A stretch of 64,000 nt of DNA from UBA6054 sp963975575. GTDB lineage: Bacteria > Planctomycetota > Phycisphaerae > Phycisphaerales > UBA1924. The position numbers were made by a program, and so were the translations under genes. The DNA lies in NCBI GenBank assembly GCA_963975575.1, contig CAXBHL010000001.1:1426001-1490000 (forward strand), in the 5' to 3' direction. The notes below the pieces were generated by a model. It ran no database searches and was not told where the DNA came from. It saw only the letters and a list, made by a program, of their open reading frames with translations. Of the stretch, positions 25,479 to 33,960 are shown one piece after another (the stretch's first letter is position 1; the number at the start of each line of letters is the position of its first letter).

Positions 25479-26147
25479 ATGGCGAACCCGAAGGCCCCGT
25501 CACCGTACCACCCCCTCCCGACCGAGGACGCCCGCTTGGACGAGACCGCCCAACCCACCGACGAAGTCCTCTTCGAGCGGTTCATCGACGGTGATACCGC
25601 GGCCTATCGGACCCTCATCGAGCGGTACCACGACGATCTGCTCCGGTTCCTGACCCGGCTGGTGGGGGATCGCGCCGCCGCCGAGGACGTCTTCCAGGAA
25701 ACCTTTCTCCAGGTTCACCAGTCCGCCCATACCTTCGACGTCACCCGGCGATTTCGCCCGTGGTTGTTCACAATTGCCGCGAACAAAGGCAGGGACTACC
25801 TCCGTAAGAAGATCAGACAGCGGACCGTCGAACTCTCGGCCCCGATCGGTGGCCCCGACGGAACCGCCTCGTTTGTGGACCTGATGGAGGTCGATGTGCC
25901 CACCCCGGACGCCGCTCTCGACGCCAGCGAACGCGATTCGATGGTCCAGAGCGCGCTGGCCAAGCTCCAGCCCGCCCTGCGGGAGGTGCTGCTGCTGGCC
26001 TATTTCCAGCGTCTGAGCTACCAGCAGATCGCCGACGACCTGGGGATCCCGCTGGGCACGGTCAAGTCGAGGATGCACGCCGCGGTCGCTTCGTTTGCGC
26101 GATCTTGGCAGGCCGTCACCCGAGAACCCTCGGACCGGTCCGATTGA
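25479..26147 (+). CDS. ECF-type RNA polymerase sigma factor (second)
   Basis: The 222-residue protein has region 2 (LIERYHDDLLRFLTRLVGDRAAAEDVFQETFLQVHQ, then RRFRPWLFTIAANKGRDYLRKK) and region 4 (LAKLQPALREVLLLAYFQRLSYQQIADDLGIPLGTVKSRMHAAVASF). The start is uncertain: ATG 25479 gives an N-terminal Pro-rich extension, whereas TTG 25535 has GAGGA 7 bases upstream and starts just before the conserved part. It is followed after 42 bases by a membrane protein that may act as its anti-sigma factor. Confidence 0.9.
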   Translation: MANPKAPSPYHPLPTEDARLDETAQPTDEVLFERFIDGDTAAYRTLIERYHDDLLRFLTRLVGDRAAAEDVFQETFLQVHQSAHTFDVTRRFRPWLFTIAANKGRDYLRKKIRQRTVELSAPIGGPDGTASFVDLMEVDVPTPDAALDASERDSMVQSALAKLQPALREVLLLAYFQRLSYQQIADDLGIPLGTVKSRMHAAVASFARSWQAVTREPSDRSD

Positions 26148-26189
26148 GCCACGAGCGGCCGGCCACCCAGCCTTCTTGGAGTTTGGAAC

Positions 26190-27383
26190 ATGATTGACAA
26201 CGACCATCCCAACGCACCGCGGCTGACCCCGGCCGACGCGGAGGCGTTGGACCGGCTGATGTCTTCCGACGGACAACCCGTCGAAGGGACCGACCCGCGG
26301 CAGGCCCGGCTAGGCAGGCTGCTCTCGCTGCTGGGCACCCCGGTGGCCGGGGAACGCGACCGCCCCGCCCGCATCGCGCTGACCGATGTCCGATCCCGAC
26401 GCACCGCCGAACGGAACGGCCCGCTGCTGGCCGAGGACGCCGCCGCACTGGACCACTGGATGGAAGGAACCGAAGCCCCCGCGGCGTTGCAGGCCCGAGT
26501 GAGCAAGCACGAGGCGCTCGCCTCGCTGGCGACCGGCGGAGCCCCATCGCAGGATGCATCGCGGGCGGAGCTCGTCGAGCGGACGATGTCCGCGGTCCGT
26601 CTGGCGGAAACGCAGCGCCAGAGCCGCATGCGGATCGACGATCAGTCCGGGGCCTCCGGATCGCGTTTCCGCTTGGCTGATCTGGTCTCCGTCGCGGCCA
26701 TGCTGCTGATCGGCGCCTCGGTCGCCATCCCGGCGTTCGAAGCCGCCTCGCGCAGCCGCGAGCGTTCGGCGTGCATGGCCAACATGCAGGCCGCGGCCCG
26801 GGCCTTCGGGACCTACGCGGGCGCCAACGCGGACATGCTGCCGATGGCCACCGCCGGATTCGGCGGCTCGTGGATGGACGTGGGCACGCCCAACCGTTCG
26901 AACTCGGCCAACCTCTTCACACTGGCCAGAACCGACCACGCCCGCCTCGACGATCTCGCCTGCCCGAGCAATCCCGGCGCCCTCCGGGGCGAGCCCGCGG
27001 CCGGTGCCATGGACTGGCGTTCGATCGACGAGCTCTCGTACTCCTACCGCATCATGCCGGACGGTGGCCTGCGGATGACCATCGCCGTGCCCTCCACCAC
27101 CCGGGTCGTCGTCACGGCGGACCGCTCCCCGGCCACGCTCCGGGTGGCACGCGGCCAGCCCATTGTGCCCGAGGAGAACACCCCGAACCATGACGCCCGG
27201 GGTCAGCACGTCCTCCGGCTGGACGGGTCGGCCATGTGGGCGAAATCGCCGGTTGTGGGGGGTGATAACATCTGGCTTCCCCGCCCCATCGAGGCCGTGA
27301 TCCACGAGGTACGCTCCCGCCTGGGCCTGATCAAGGGCAACGAAATGCCGTCTTCGGAAACAGACGCGTTCGTCGGTCCCTGA
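26190..27383 (+). CDS. Membrane protein: cytoplasmic regulator-like region joined to a pseudopilin-like domain
   Basis: The 397-residue protein begins with about 165 hydrophilic residues containing two related segments (LTPADAEALDRLMSSDGQ and LLAEDAAALDHWMEGTEA), which look like an internal repeat. A hydrophobic helix follows at about 167-190 (LADLVSVAAMLLIGASVAIP), then RERSACMANMQAAARAFGTYA, the sequence style of the region just after the helix in DUF1559-like planctomycete pseudopilins. The C-terminal domain has two Cys and the GQHVLRLDGSAMW block found near the end of such pilins. Standing 42 bases after an ECF sigma gene, it may be an unusual anti-sigma factor with a pilin-like sensor. 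No prepilin cleavage site is seen. Confidence 0.65.
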   Translation: MIDNDHPNAPRLTPADAEALDRLMSSDGQPVEGTDPRQARLGRLLSLLGTPVAGERDRPARIALTDVRSRRTAERNGPLLAEDAAALDHWMEGTEAPAALQARVSKHEALASLATGGAPSQDASRAELVERTMSAVRLAETQRQSRMRIDDQSGASGSRFRLADLVSVAAMLLIGASVAIPAFEAASRSRERSACMANMQAAARAFGTYAGANADMLPMATAGFGGSWMDVGTPNRSNSANLFTLARTDHARLDDLACPSNPGALRGEPAAGAMDWRSIDELSYSYRIMPDGGLRMTIAVPSTTRVVVTADRSPATLRVARGQPIVPEENTPNHDARGQHVLRLDGSAMWAKSPVVGGDNIWLPRPIEAVIHEVRSRLGLIKGNEMPSSETDAFVGP

Positions 27384-27421
27384 TCGGCTCGCGATTGCAC
27401 CCGATCGGGCCGGTTCCGGGC

Positions 27422-27450
27422 TTGTCAGGGTCGGTCGGCGGGTCTACCCT
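27422..27450 (+). promoter_or_regulatory. Promoter of rpmI-rplT
   Basis: TTGTCA at 27422-27427 and TACCCT at 27445-27450 are separated by exactly 17 bases. The transcript would carry a leader of roughly 45 bases before rpmI. Confidence 0.7.
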
Positions 27451-27503
27451 ACTCGGCTCGCCACCAGGCGAACAACGAACCGAAGAACCCGGAGTTGCCG
27501 GCC

Positions 27504-27794
27504 ATGTCCAAGAACAAGCCCCACAAGGGCGTGCTGAAGCGCATCCGTGTCTCCAAGACCGGCAAGGTGCGTCACCGCTCCGCCTACCACAAGCACCTTT
27601 CGAGCCACAAGTCCGGCAAGCGGCTGCGTCAGCTCCGCCAGGACCCGTACCTGACCTCGGGCGAGGCCAAGCGGCTCGAGAAGCTGTTGTTCCGCCGCCT
27701 GCGCGGACGCAACCAGCCGCGCACCGCGCTGCGTCGCAGCCCCTCCCCCGAGCAGCGTCGCGCCGCCCGGGCCGAGGCGAAGGCCGCGTCCTGA
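27504..27794 (+). CDS. rpmI: 50S ribosomal protein L35 with C-terminal extension
   Basis: The first ~65 residues are L35: SKNKPHKGVLKRIRVSKTGK, then RHRSAYHKHLSSHKSGKRLRQLRQ. Bacterial L35 normally ends near residue 65; this one continues to 96 with a basic Arg/Ala-rich tail (RRLRGRNQPRTALRRSPSPEQRR). ATG 27504 has GGAG 9 bases upstream. It precedes rplT, as usual, but infC, which normally heads this operon, is absent here and replaced by an unrelated gene; a dedicated promoter lies just upstream. Confidence 0.94.
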   Translation: MSKNKPHKGVLKRIRVSKTGKVRHRSAYHKHLSSHKSGKRLRQLRQDPYLTSGEAKRLEKLLFRRLRGRNQPRTALRRSPSPEQRRAARAEAKAAS

Positions 27795-27911
27795 TCTCAC
27801 GTTTTCGATGATGCCAGCGGCCCGAGGTGGGCCGCGGGAAGTCCAGCCCCGCCTGCCGGGACCTTCAAGACCGGTCCTCCGGCTCCGTCAGGCAAACTTG
27901 GAGATTGACCC

Positions 27912-28286
27912 ATGCCACGCGTTCGTAAGGGTGCGGCCCGCACCCAGGCCCGCCGCAAGCTGCTCCGCAAGGCCCGCGGATATTACGGCTCACGTTCCCG
28001 CCACAAGTACAAGGCCAAGGACGCAGTCCGCCGCGCCGGGCTGTTCGCCTACCGCGACCGCCGCGCCCGCAAGCGTGACATGCGTCGCCTGTGGATCACC
28101 CGCATCACCGCGGCCTGCCGCATGCGGGGCACCCGCTACAGCCTGTTCATCAACGGGCTCAAGATGGCCGGCATCAACCTGAACCGCAAGATGCTCAGCC
28201 AGATCGCGATCGACGACCCCAAGCTCTTCGATCAGATCTGCGACCAGGCGGTCAGGGCCTCCAAGGCCATGCCCGCCAACGCCTGA
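27912..28286 (+). CDS. rplT: 50S ribosomal protein L20
   Basis: The 124-residue protein is L20, needed early in 50S assembly. It opens with MPRVRKGAARTQARRKLLRKARGYYGSRSRHKYKAKDAV and keeps the LWITRITAACRMRGTRYS and NRKMLSQIAIDDP blocks. The 117-base gap from rpmI, larger than usual, carries GGAG before the ATG and could hold an L20-binding control site, though I could not identify one. A strong terminator follows 17 bases after the stop. Confidence 0.97.
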   Translation: MPRVRKGAARTQARRKLLRKARGYYGSRSRHKYKAKDAVRRAGLFAYRDRRARKRDMRRLWITRITAACRMRGTRYSLFINGLKMAGINLNRKMLSQIAIDDPKLFDQICDQAVRASKAMPANA

Positions 28287-28303
28287 TCCGAAGCGATCCC
28301 GAC

Positions 28304-28333
28304 CGACCCCCGCCAGCGCGGGGGTCGTTTTTT
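28304..28333 (+). terminator. Intrinsic terminator of rpmI-rplT
   Basis: A perfect 10-base-pair stem (28304-28313 with 28318-28327) with loop CAGC is followed by six T residues at 28328-28333. Confidence 0.92.
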
Positions 28334-28361
28334 GTCCCGGTCACCCCACGGAGCGGCACGC

Positions 28362-29048
28362 ATGGACTGGTGGGTCGCCAACGTCTGGAACAACCCGAAC
28401 CAGGGCCCGGTCTGGGTCGTGTCGTGGATTGTCTGGGTGGTCGGATCGATCGTGCTGCACGAACTGGCCCACGGCTGGGCGGCGATCCGGTTCGGCGATC
28501 AGACCCCTCGCTGGGCCGGTCACATGACCTGGAACCCGCTGGTCCACATGGGCGGGTACTCGCTGATCGCCCTTGGCGTGTTCGGGCTGGCCTGGGGGGC
28601 GATGCCCGTCGATCCTTCCCGGATGCGGGGACGCCACGCAGAAGCGCTCGTGCTGGCGGCCGGCCCGGCGATGAATCTCGTCCTCGCCGTTGTGGCGATC
28701 ACCGGCTACATCATCTGGGAGCCGCTGGCGAATGGGATGCTGATCTCTTCAGTCGTGGTGGGCGAGCCGCTGGCGTCGAACCTGTCGTCGTTCTTTTTCG
28801 TCGGCGCTTTTCTGAACCTGCTGCTGATGATGTTCAACCTCCTGCCGGTGGTACCGCTGGACGGCGGGCGCATCGCCGCGTGCTATATCCGCCCGTACCG
28901 CGAGTTTGTGCAGACCGAGCACGGCATGTGGGTCGGCTTCGGGGTGATGATCCTGTTCTTCTGGTTCGCGGGCGGATTCCTCGTTCCCGCCGCGACGGGC
29001 GCGATCAATGCCGTCACCGGCGCGGTCTGGACGCTGATGGGCCTGTAA
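28362..29048 (+). CDS. Site-2 protease-like M50 family membrane metalloprotease
   Basis: The 228-residue protein is a polytopic M50 peptidase. The zinc motif HELAH lies in the first helix region (about residues 27-31, IVLHELAHGWAA), and the third zinc ligand is in NLLPVVPLDGGRIAA near 165-178, the NPxPxxxLDG-type motif. Five or six transmembrane segments are visible. Unlike RseP it has no PDZ domain, so it is closer to the compact YwhC/FtsH-neighbour type. ATG 28362 (GGAG upstream) avoids starting inside the rplT terminator. apgM follows by 30 bases. Its substrate is unknown; membrane anti-sigma factors are one possibility. Confidence 0.88.
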   Translation: MDWWVANVWNNPNQGPVWVVSWIVWVVGSIVLHELAHGWAAIRFGDQTPRWAGHMTWNPLVHMGGYSLIALGVFGLAWGAMPVDPSRMRGRHAEALVLAAGPAMNLVLAVVAITGYIIWEPLANGMLISSVVVGEPLASNLSSFFFVGAFLNLLLMMFNLLPVVPLDGGRIAACYIRPYREFVQTEHGMWVGFGVMILFFWFAGGFLVPAATGAINAVTGAVWTLMGL

Positions 29049-29066
29049 TCCGCCCGGCCGGACGCA

Positions 29067-29072
29067 TACCCT
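29067..29072 (+). promoter_or_regulatory. Candidate -10 TACCCT, leaderless apgM start
   Basis: TACCCT ends 6 bases before GTG 29079, so the mRNA would begin at the start codon. No -35 of consensus type is visible. Confidence 0.45.
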
Positions 29073-29078
29073 CGTGCC

Positions 29079-30356
29079 GTGAAATACGTTGTCATCATCC
29101 CTGACGGGGGCGCCGATCGCCCGATCCCCGAACTCAACGGCCTGACCCCCTTCGAGGCGGCCGACACCCCCAATCTGGACAGCCTCGCCAGACGCGGGCG
29201 CGTCGGATCGGCCCGCACCACGCCGCCCGGGTTCACCGCGGGTTCGGACGTGTGCACGATGAACCTGCTCGGTTACGACCCCGCCCGGTACCACACCGGA
29301 CGGGCACCGCTCGAGGCGGCGTCATTGGGCATCGAGACAACCCCCGAGCAGTGGATCTTCCGCATGAACCTCGTCACCACGGGCCAGGCCGGCACGCGGG
29401 AAGACGGGCTCATGATCGACCATTCGTCGGGGAGCATCACCGATTCCGAGGCCGAAGCGCTCTTTGCCGGCCTCGTCGCGCACTGGCGCGAAACCGATCC
29501 GGACCTCGCGGCCGATTTCGAGCTGACCCCGGGTGTGAGCTACCGCAGCATCCTGGTGGACCGCTCGGGCTGCTCGTACGCCGGCATGAACTCCTCGCCG
29601 GCCCACGAGATCCCCCGGCACGCGTTGGCAGACGAGTTGCCCGCGGGCAACGCGTCGTGCGAACGGTTGATCCGGCTGATGGCGATGGCCCGGGATTACC
29701 TGCCCGGCCACGAGATCAACCGCGCCCGGATCGAACAGGGTCTGCGACCGGCCAACGCGGTGTGGATCTGGGGCCAGGGCACCCGGCCCCAGCTGCCGAG
29801 TTTCCTGCAGCGGTTCGGCCTCAAGGGCGGCATGATCACCTCGGTGGACCTGCTCAGCGGCATCGCCAACCTGATCGGCTGGGACCTGATCGACTGCCCC
29901 GGCCTGACGAGCTACCACGACACGGACTACGCCGCGCAGGGCAGGGCCACGATCGAGGCCCTGGAGCACTTCGACGTGGTGTGCAGCCACGTGGAGAGCC
30001 CGGACGAAGCGAGCCATCAAGCCGACTGGGAGACCAAGGTAGCCGCGATCGAGGCGATCGACCGCGAGATCGTCGGCCCGGTCGTTGAGGCGCTGCGCAA
30101 GTACGGCGATCCGGAGACCGATCCCGAGAGCGACGGCTGGCGGGTGCTGGTGCTTCCGGACCATTTCACCCTCTGCTCGACCCGCAAGCACGACAACACG
30201 CCGGTGCCCTTCCTGATGGCGGGGGCGTGGGTTCGTTCGGTGGTGGAGCGGACGTTCAGCGAACGCCAAGCGGAGGAATCGGACCTGCACATCGAGCCGG
30301 GCAGCGACCTGATGGAGTACTTCCTGCGCGCGGGGCTGGCCGCCAAGGCCCGGTAG
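29079..30356 (+). CDS. apgM: Cofactor-independent phosphoglycerate mutase, archaeal (ApgM) type
   Basis: The 425-residue enzyme is of the alkaline phosphatase superfamily and interconverts 2- and 3-phosphoglycerate without 2,3-BPG. The opening VVIIPDGGADRPI holds the first metal ligand; GFTAGSDVCTMNLLGYDP holds the active serine; later ligands are in WIWGQGTRP, HVESPDEASHQ and LVLPDHFTLCSTRKHD. Length fits ApgM (about 400-425) rather than the longer GpmI. Archaeal-type iPGM occurs in scattered bacteria including planctomycetes. The start is GTG 29079. It converges on the peptide transporter with three bases between the stops. Confidence 0.93.
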   Translation: MKYVVIIPDGGADRPIPELNGLTPFEAADTPNLDSLARRGRVGSARTTPPGFTAGSDVCTMNLLGYDPARYHTGRAPLEAASLGIETTPEQWIFRMNLVTTGQAGTREDGLMIDHSSGSITDSEAEALFAGLVAHWRETDPDLAADFELTPGVSYRSILVDRSGCSYAGMNSSPAHEIPRHALADELPAGNASCERLIRLMAMARDYLPGHEINRARIEQGLRPANAVWIWGQGTRPQLPSFLQRFGLKGGMITSVDLLSGIANLIGWDLIDCPGLTSYHDTDYAAQGRATIEALEHFDVVCSHVESPDEASHQADWETKVAAIEAIDREIVGPVVEALRKYGDPETDPESDGWRVLVLPDHFTLCSTRKHDNTPVPFLMAGAWVRSVVERTFSERQAEESDLHIEPGSDLMEYFLRAGLAAKAR

Positions 30357-30359
30357 CGA

Positions 30360-31937
30360 TCAGCGGGCGTCGGGCGCTTGCGCTTCGGCTTGGGCCTCGA
30401 CGAGCTTTTCTTCCTCTTCTCCCTGGATGTAGGTTTCGCCCTTGTAAGTCTTGGCCCAGATCAGGTAGACGAAGAATGCGGCCATCATCAGGCCGGCGAA
30501 GAACCAGTAATAGTTCGCGCCGTCGAGCGGCGTGGTGCCCGTCGCCTCGTCCTTCATGGCCTCCATCGTGATGTTGACGCCCGAGACGTAGAAGTTGCCC
30601 AGCGACACGCCCAGGAAGTAGACGCCCATCACGAAGCTCTTCATCCGCGGCGGGCTCTGGGTGTAGGCGAACTCGAGGCAGACGATCGAGACCATGATCT
30701 CGGCGCTGGTCAGGATGAGGTAGGCCACGAACTGCCAGCTGATGTTGGGCATCTCCGCCAGGAACGGCGTGAGCTGCTCCTGGGTCCAGCCCATGTTGCG
30801 GGCCTGGCGGACCATGTCCGAGAGCCGGTTGGGCATCTCGCCGTCGGCATTCATCGCGGTCCAGAGCTGGGTCATGGCGGCGCTGGACCGGTCCGCGATC
30901 CACAGCTCGATGATCGCCGAGAGCGCGAAGGTGGCCGCGGTGAGCACGAAGCCGATGCCGATCTTGCGGAGCGGCGTGAGCGGGTAGATCTTGCTGATCG
31001 TCGGATAGATGACGTACGTGAACATTGGGATCAGCACGAGGATGAAGAACGGGTTGACGGCCTGGACCTGCGATTCCAGCCAGGTGAACCCGAGAAAGTT
31101 GCGGTCCATGCTCTCGGCCTGGAGCACCCAGGCCGATCCGGTCTGGTCGAAGATCGCCCAGAACACGGGGACGAAGATCAGGAACAGGGGCGAGAGGTTG
31201 AGCAGCGCGCGGCGTCCTTCGGGCCCGAAGGTCTCGGCCTTGAACTTGGCCCACCCCGCCGCGGGAACGTGGACGAACTTGTGCCGTCCCATCCAGAACA
31301 AGAGCGTGGCGATCGCCATCAGCACGCCGGGCAGGCCGAACGCGGCCGCGGGGCCGACTTTCTGGAGCAGGATCGGTGTGAGGATGGTGCTGACCATCGC
31401 GCCCAGGTTGATCGAGAAGTAGAACCAGTTGAAGATCTGCGTGAGCAGGTGCTTGTTCCCCCTGCCGAACTGGTCGCCGACGTGGGCGCTGACACAGGGC
31501 TTGATCCCGCCGGCGCCGATCGCGATGAACGCCAGGCCGACGAAGAGGAACGGGGCCATGTCCCAGAGGCCGGTGACCGGTCCGAGGTCCATCAGGGCGA
31601 GGCAGCCGTGGCCGACGCAGTACATGAGGCTGATCCACAGGATCGTCTTGTACTTGCCCCAGAACACGTCGGACATGATCGCGCCGACCATCGGGAAGAA
31701 GTACGCGCTGGCGGTGAAGAGGTGGTAGACCGTCTTGGCCCGTTCGTCGCTCATGTTGGCGGGCTCGCCCGCCGCGTTGAGCAGGTGCTGGGTCATGAAG
31801 ACCGTCAGGATGCCCTTCATGCCGTAGAAGCTGAACCGCTCGGCGAGCTCGTTGCCGATGATGTAGGGCACGCCGCCGGGCATGCGGCGCTTGGTCTGGT
31901 CCGGGCTGGTCAGGTAGGGCGTGTCGGTGGCGGTCAT
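30360..31937 (-). CDS. POT/PTR-family proton-dependent oligopeptide transporter
   Basis: The 525-residue inner-membrane protein belongs to the POT family of the MFS, importing di- and tripeptides with protons. The first helix carries the proton-coupling motif as ELAERFSFYGMKGIL near residues 29-43; GAIMSDVFWGKYKTI and the family signature region GGIKPCVSAHVGDQF near 142-158 and FNWFYFSINLGAMV near 168-181 also fit. About 12-14 helices are visible. A minus-strand TAGGTT near 31987 is a weak -10 candidate about 50 bases upstream, and AAAAGGA precedes the ATG. Confidence 0.92.
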   Translation of the reverse strand: MTATDTPYLTSPDQTKRRMPGGVPYIIGNELAERFSFYGMKGILTVFMTQHLLNAAGEPANMSDERAKTVYHLFTASAYFFPMVGAIMSDVFWGKYKTILWISLMYCVGHGCLALMDLGPVTGLWDMAPFLFVGLAFIAIGAGGIKPCVSAHVGDQFGRGNKHLLTQIFNWFYFSINLGAMVSTILTPILLQKVGPAAAFGLPGVLMAIATLLFWMGRHKFVHVPAAGWAKFKAETFGPEGRRALLNLSPLFLIFVPVFWAIFDQTGSAWVLQAESMDRNFLGFTWLESQVQAVNPFFILVLIPMFTYVIYPTISKIYPLTPLRKIGIGFVLTAATFALSAIIELWIADRSSAAMTQLWTAMNADGEMPNRLSDMVRQARNMGWTQEQLTPFLAEMPNISWQFVAYLILTSAEIMVSIVCLEFAYTQSPPRMKSFVMGVYFLGVSLGNFYVSGVNITMEAMKDEATGTTPLDGANYYWFFAGLMMAAFFVYLIWAKTYKGETYIQGEEEEKLVEAQAEAQAPDAR

Positions 31938-32064
31938 TCACGGTCCTTTTCGGGGCGATGGGGCGGCGATCCGGGCCGGACAACCTACCCGAAGCGGGCT
32001 CTCGCCACAAGCCGGTGGGGGGCTCGGCCCGGGGCCGGCGGTTGCGGAACCCCTCGATTCCGGT

Positions 32065-32070
32065 CACACT
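32065..32070 (+). promoter_or_regulatory. Candidate -10 CACACT with -35 TTGCGG
   Basis: TTGCGG at 32042-32047 and CACACT at 32065-32070 are 17 bases apart; CACACT ends 6 bases before ATG 32077, another likely leaderless start. The -10 lacks the usual initial T. Confidence 0.4.
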
Positions 32071-32076
32071 GGGCCC

Positions 32077-33960
32077 ATGGCCGACCAGAACACCCCAGAC
32101 CCGATCGTGTCCGTCCGCCCCGGGCTGCTGGCCCGCGCACTCAACTCGGTGGAGTGGCTGGGCAACAAGCTGCCGGATCCGGCTTTCCTGTTCCTGATCG
32201 GGCTTCTGGTGGTCTTGGCGATCAGCCATTTTGCCGCCCCGCGCCTGCCGGAGGGGTTCGAAGTGCGTTGGGTGCCCGATCCCACCCGCCTGGGCGGCGT
32301 GGACCAGCAGCGGGGCGTGATCGGGCGGGTCGGGGTGGACGCGGCGGGCCGTGAGGTCTTCGAGCCGGCGCGGGTGGTGGTCGAGGAAACCCCCGGGGCG
32401 GCCCCCGTCGCCCGGCTTGCGATCGACGCGACGGACGAGTGGGTCCTGGGCGCCGACGGACGCCCGGTGGATCTGGCCGCCCACGGCTGGTCGGTGTTCG
32501 AGAAGACCCCCCAGGACACCGACGGTGATGCGCAGACGCCCCCCGTGCTCGTGCCCAACGGCAACGTCATGGTGGCTCAGTCGTTGGTGACCAGCAACGG
32601 CTGGTACTGGCTGCTTTCGAGCATGGTGAAGAACTTCCTCGGGTTCGCGCCGCTGGGTGTGGTGCTGCTGGGGATGTTGGGCATCGGGCCGATGGAAAAG
32701 GTGGGGCTGATCTCCGCACTGCTGCGTTCGGCGCTGGCCCGGGTGCCCGGGCAACTGCTGACCCCCTCGATGGTGTTCTTGGGCATCATGAGCTCGCTGG
32801 GTTCGGACGCTGGCTACGTGGTCCTGCCGCCGCTCGCCGCGATGGCGTATCTGGCGGTGGGGCGGTCGCCGCTGGCGGGGATCGCGGCGGTGTTCGCGGG
32901 CGTCGCGGCCGGGTTCAACGCGAACCTGCTGATCACCAGCCTCGAGCCGATGATGAGCAACATGTCGCAGGGCGCCGCTCAGACGGTGGACGCGGAGCGG
33001 GCGGTCGCCGCGACCGCATCCTGGTACTTCATGGCGGTCTCGACGGTGGTCCTGACCTTCGTGGGATGGGGCGTGACGGCGGTGTTCGTCGAGAAGCGGC
33101 TGTCCCGCAAGTCGGCCGCGGACGGAGGGCCTGATTCGCACGCAAAGAGCACCATGGACGGACACGCGAACCTGAGTCCGGACGAACGCAAGGGGCTGGT
33201 GTGGGCCGGGGTCGTGTTCGCGCTGGGGCTGGCGGCGACGGTGCTGCTCGTGTTCTGGAAGGGCTCTCCGCTGCACGGGAGCGACGGACCGTTCCCGCGG
33301 TGGGTGGCGGTGATCGTGCCGCTGATGTTCATGCTAACGATTGCGCCGGCGATGGCGTTCGGCGTGGCGGTTGGCAACATCCGCTCCACCAAGGACGCCA
33401 CGCAAACCATGATCGACTCCATGGCGAGCATGGCGCCCATCGTCGTGCTGGCCTTCTTCGCCGGCCAGTTCGTGGCGGCGTTCGAGGAATCGGGTTTGGG
33501 CCGGATGCTGGCGTTCTCCGGCGGCGAGTGGCTGTTCAATCAGCAGTTCGGCGCGCCGTCTCTGCTCGTCGCGTTCATCTTCGTGACCATGTTCTTCAAT
33601 CTGTTCGTCGGGTCGATGAGCGCCAAGTACGCCCTGTTCGCGCCGATCTTCGTCCCGATGTTCATGCTGATCGGGATTCGGCCGGAGATGACGCAGACGG
33701 CGTACCGCATCGGGGACTCGACCAGCAACGTGATCACCCCGCTGAACCCGTACATGATCATCATCCTGATGTACGTGCAGAAGTACGCGCCCAAGGCCGG
33801 CATCGGCACGCTGATCGCCATGATGCTGCCGTACTCGATCGTCTTCACGCTGGTGTGGATCGTGATGATCGTCGGATGGAGCGTTCTGGGCATGCCCCTG
33901 GGTCCCGGCGATCCCAACACGGTGTTCAGCGACGGTTACGGTGCGGTGGTTGCGCCCTGA
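32077..33960 (+). CDS. AbgT-family transporter
   Basis: The 627-residue protein belongs to the AbgT family (p-aminobenzoyl-glutamate importers and sulfonamide/PABA exporters). It shares LNSVEWLGNKLPDPAFLFLIG, KNFLGFAPLGVVLLGMLGIGPMEKVGLI, GSDAGYVVLPPLAAM and the re-entrant motif DSTSNVITPLNPYMIIIL with the family. It is about 120 residues longer than E. coli AbgT because of a hydrophilic, probably periplasmic segment (about 55-165) between the first two helices. A paralogue starts at 63675. The last 25 bases overlap the convergent kinase gene. Import versus export cannot be told from sequence. Confidence 0.9.
   Translation: MADQNTPDPIVSVRPGLLARALNSVEWLGNKLPDPAFLFLIGLLVVLAISHFAAPRLPEGFEVRWVPDPTRLGGVDQQRGVIGRVGVDAAGREVFEPARVVVEETPGAAPVARLAIDATDEWVLGADGRPVDLAAHGWSVFEKTPQDTDGDAQTPPVLVPNGNVMVAQSLVTSNGWYWLLSSMVKNFLGFAPLGVVLLGMLGIGPMEKVGLISALLRSALARVPGQLLTPSMVFLGIMSSLGSDAGYVVLPPLAAMAYLAVGRSPLAGIAAVFAGVAAGFNANLLITSLEPMMSNMSQGAAQTVDAERAVAATASWYFMAVSTVVLTFVGWGVTAVFVEKRLSRKSAADGGPDSHAKSTMDGHANLSPDERKGLVWAGVVFALGLAATVLLVFWKGSPLHGSDGPFPRWVAVIVPLMFMLTIAPAMAFGVAVGNIRSTKDATQTMIDSMASMAPIVVLAFFAGQFVAAFEESGLGRMLAFSGGEWLFNQQFGAPSLLVAFIFVTMFFNLFVGSMSAKYALFAPIFVPMFMLIGIRPEMTQTAYRIGDSTSNVITPLNPYMIIILMYVQKYAPKAGIGTLIAMMLPYSIVFTLVWIVMIVGWSVLGMPLGPGDPNTVFSDGYGAVVAP

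Noticed and set aside
30256..33276. A 1006-codon open frame on the minus strand
   Set aside because: It is an out-of-frame shadow of the POT gene on the same strand and antisense to part of the AbgT gene, with a His/Arg/Pro-rich translation lacking any fold signature.
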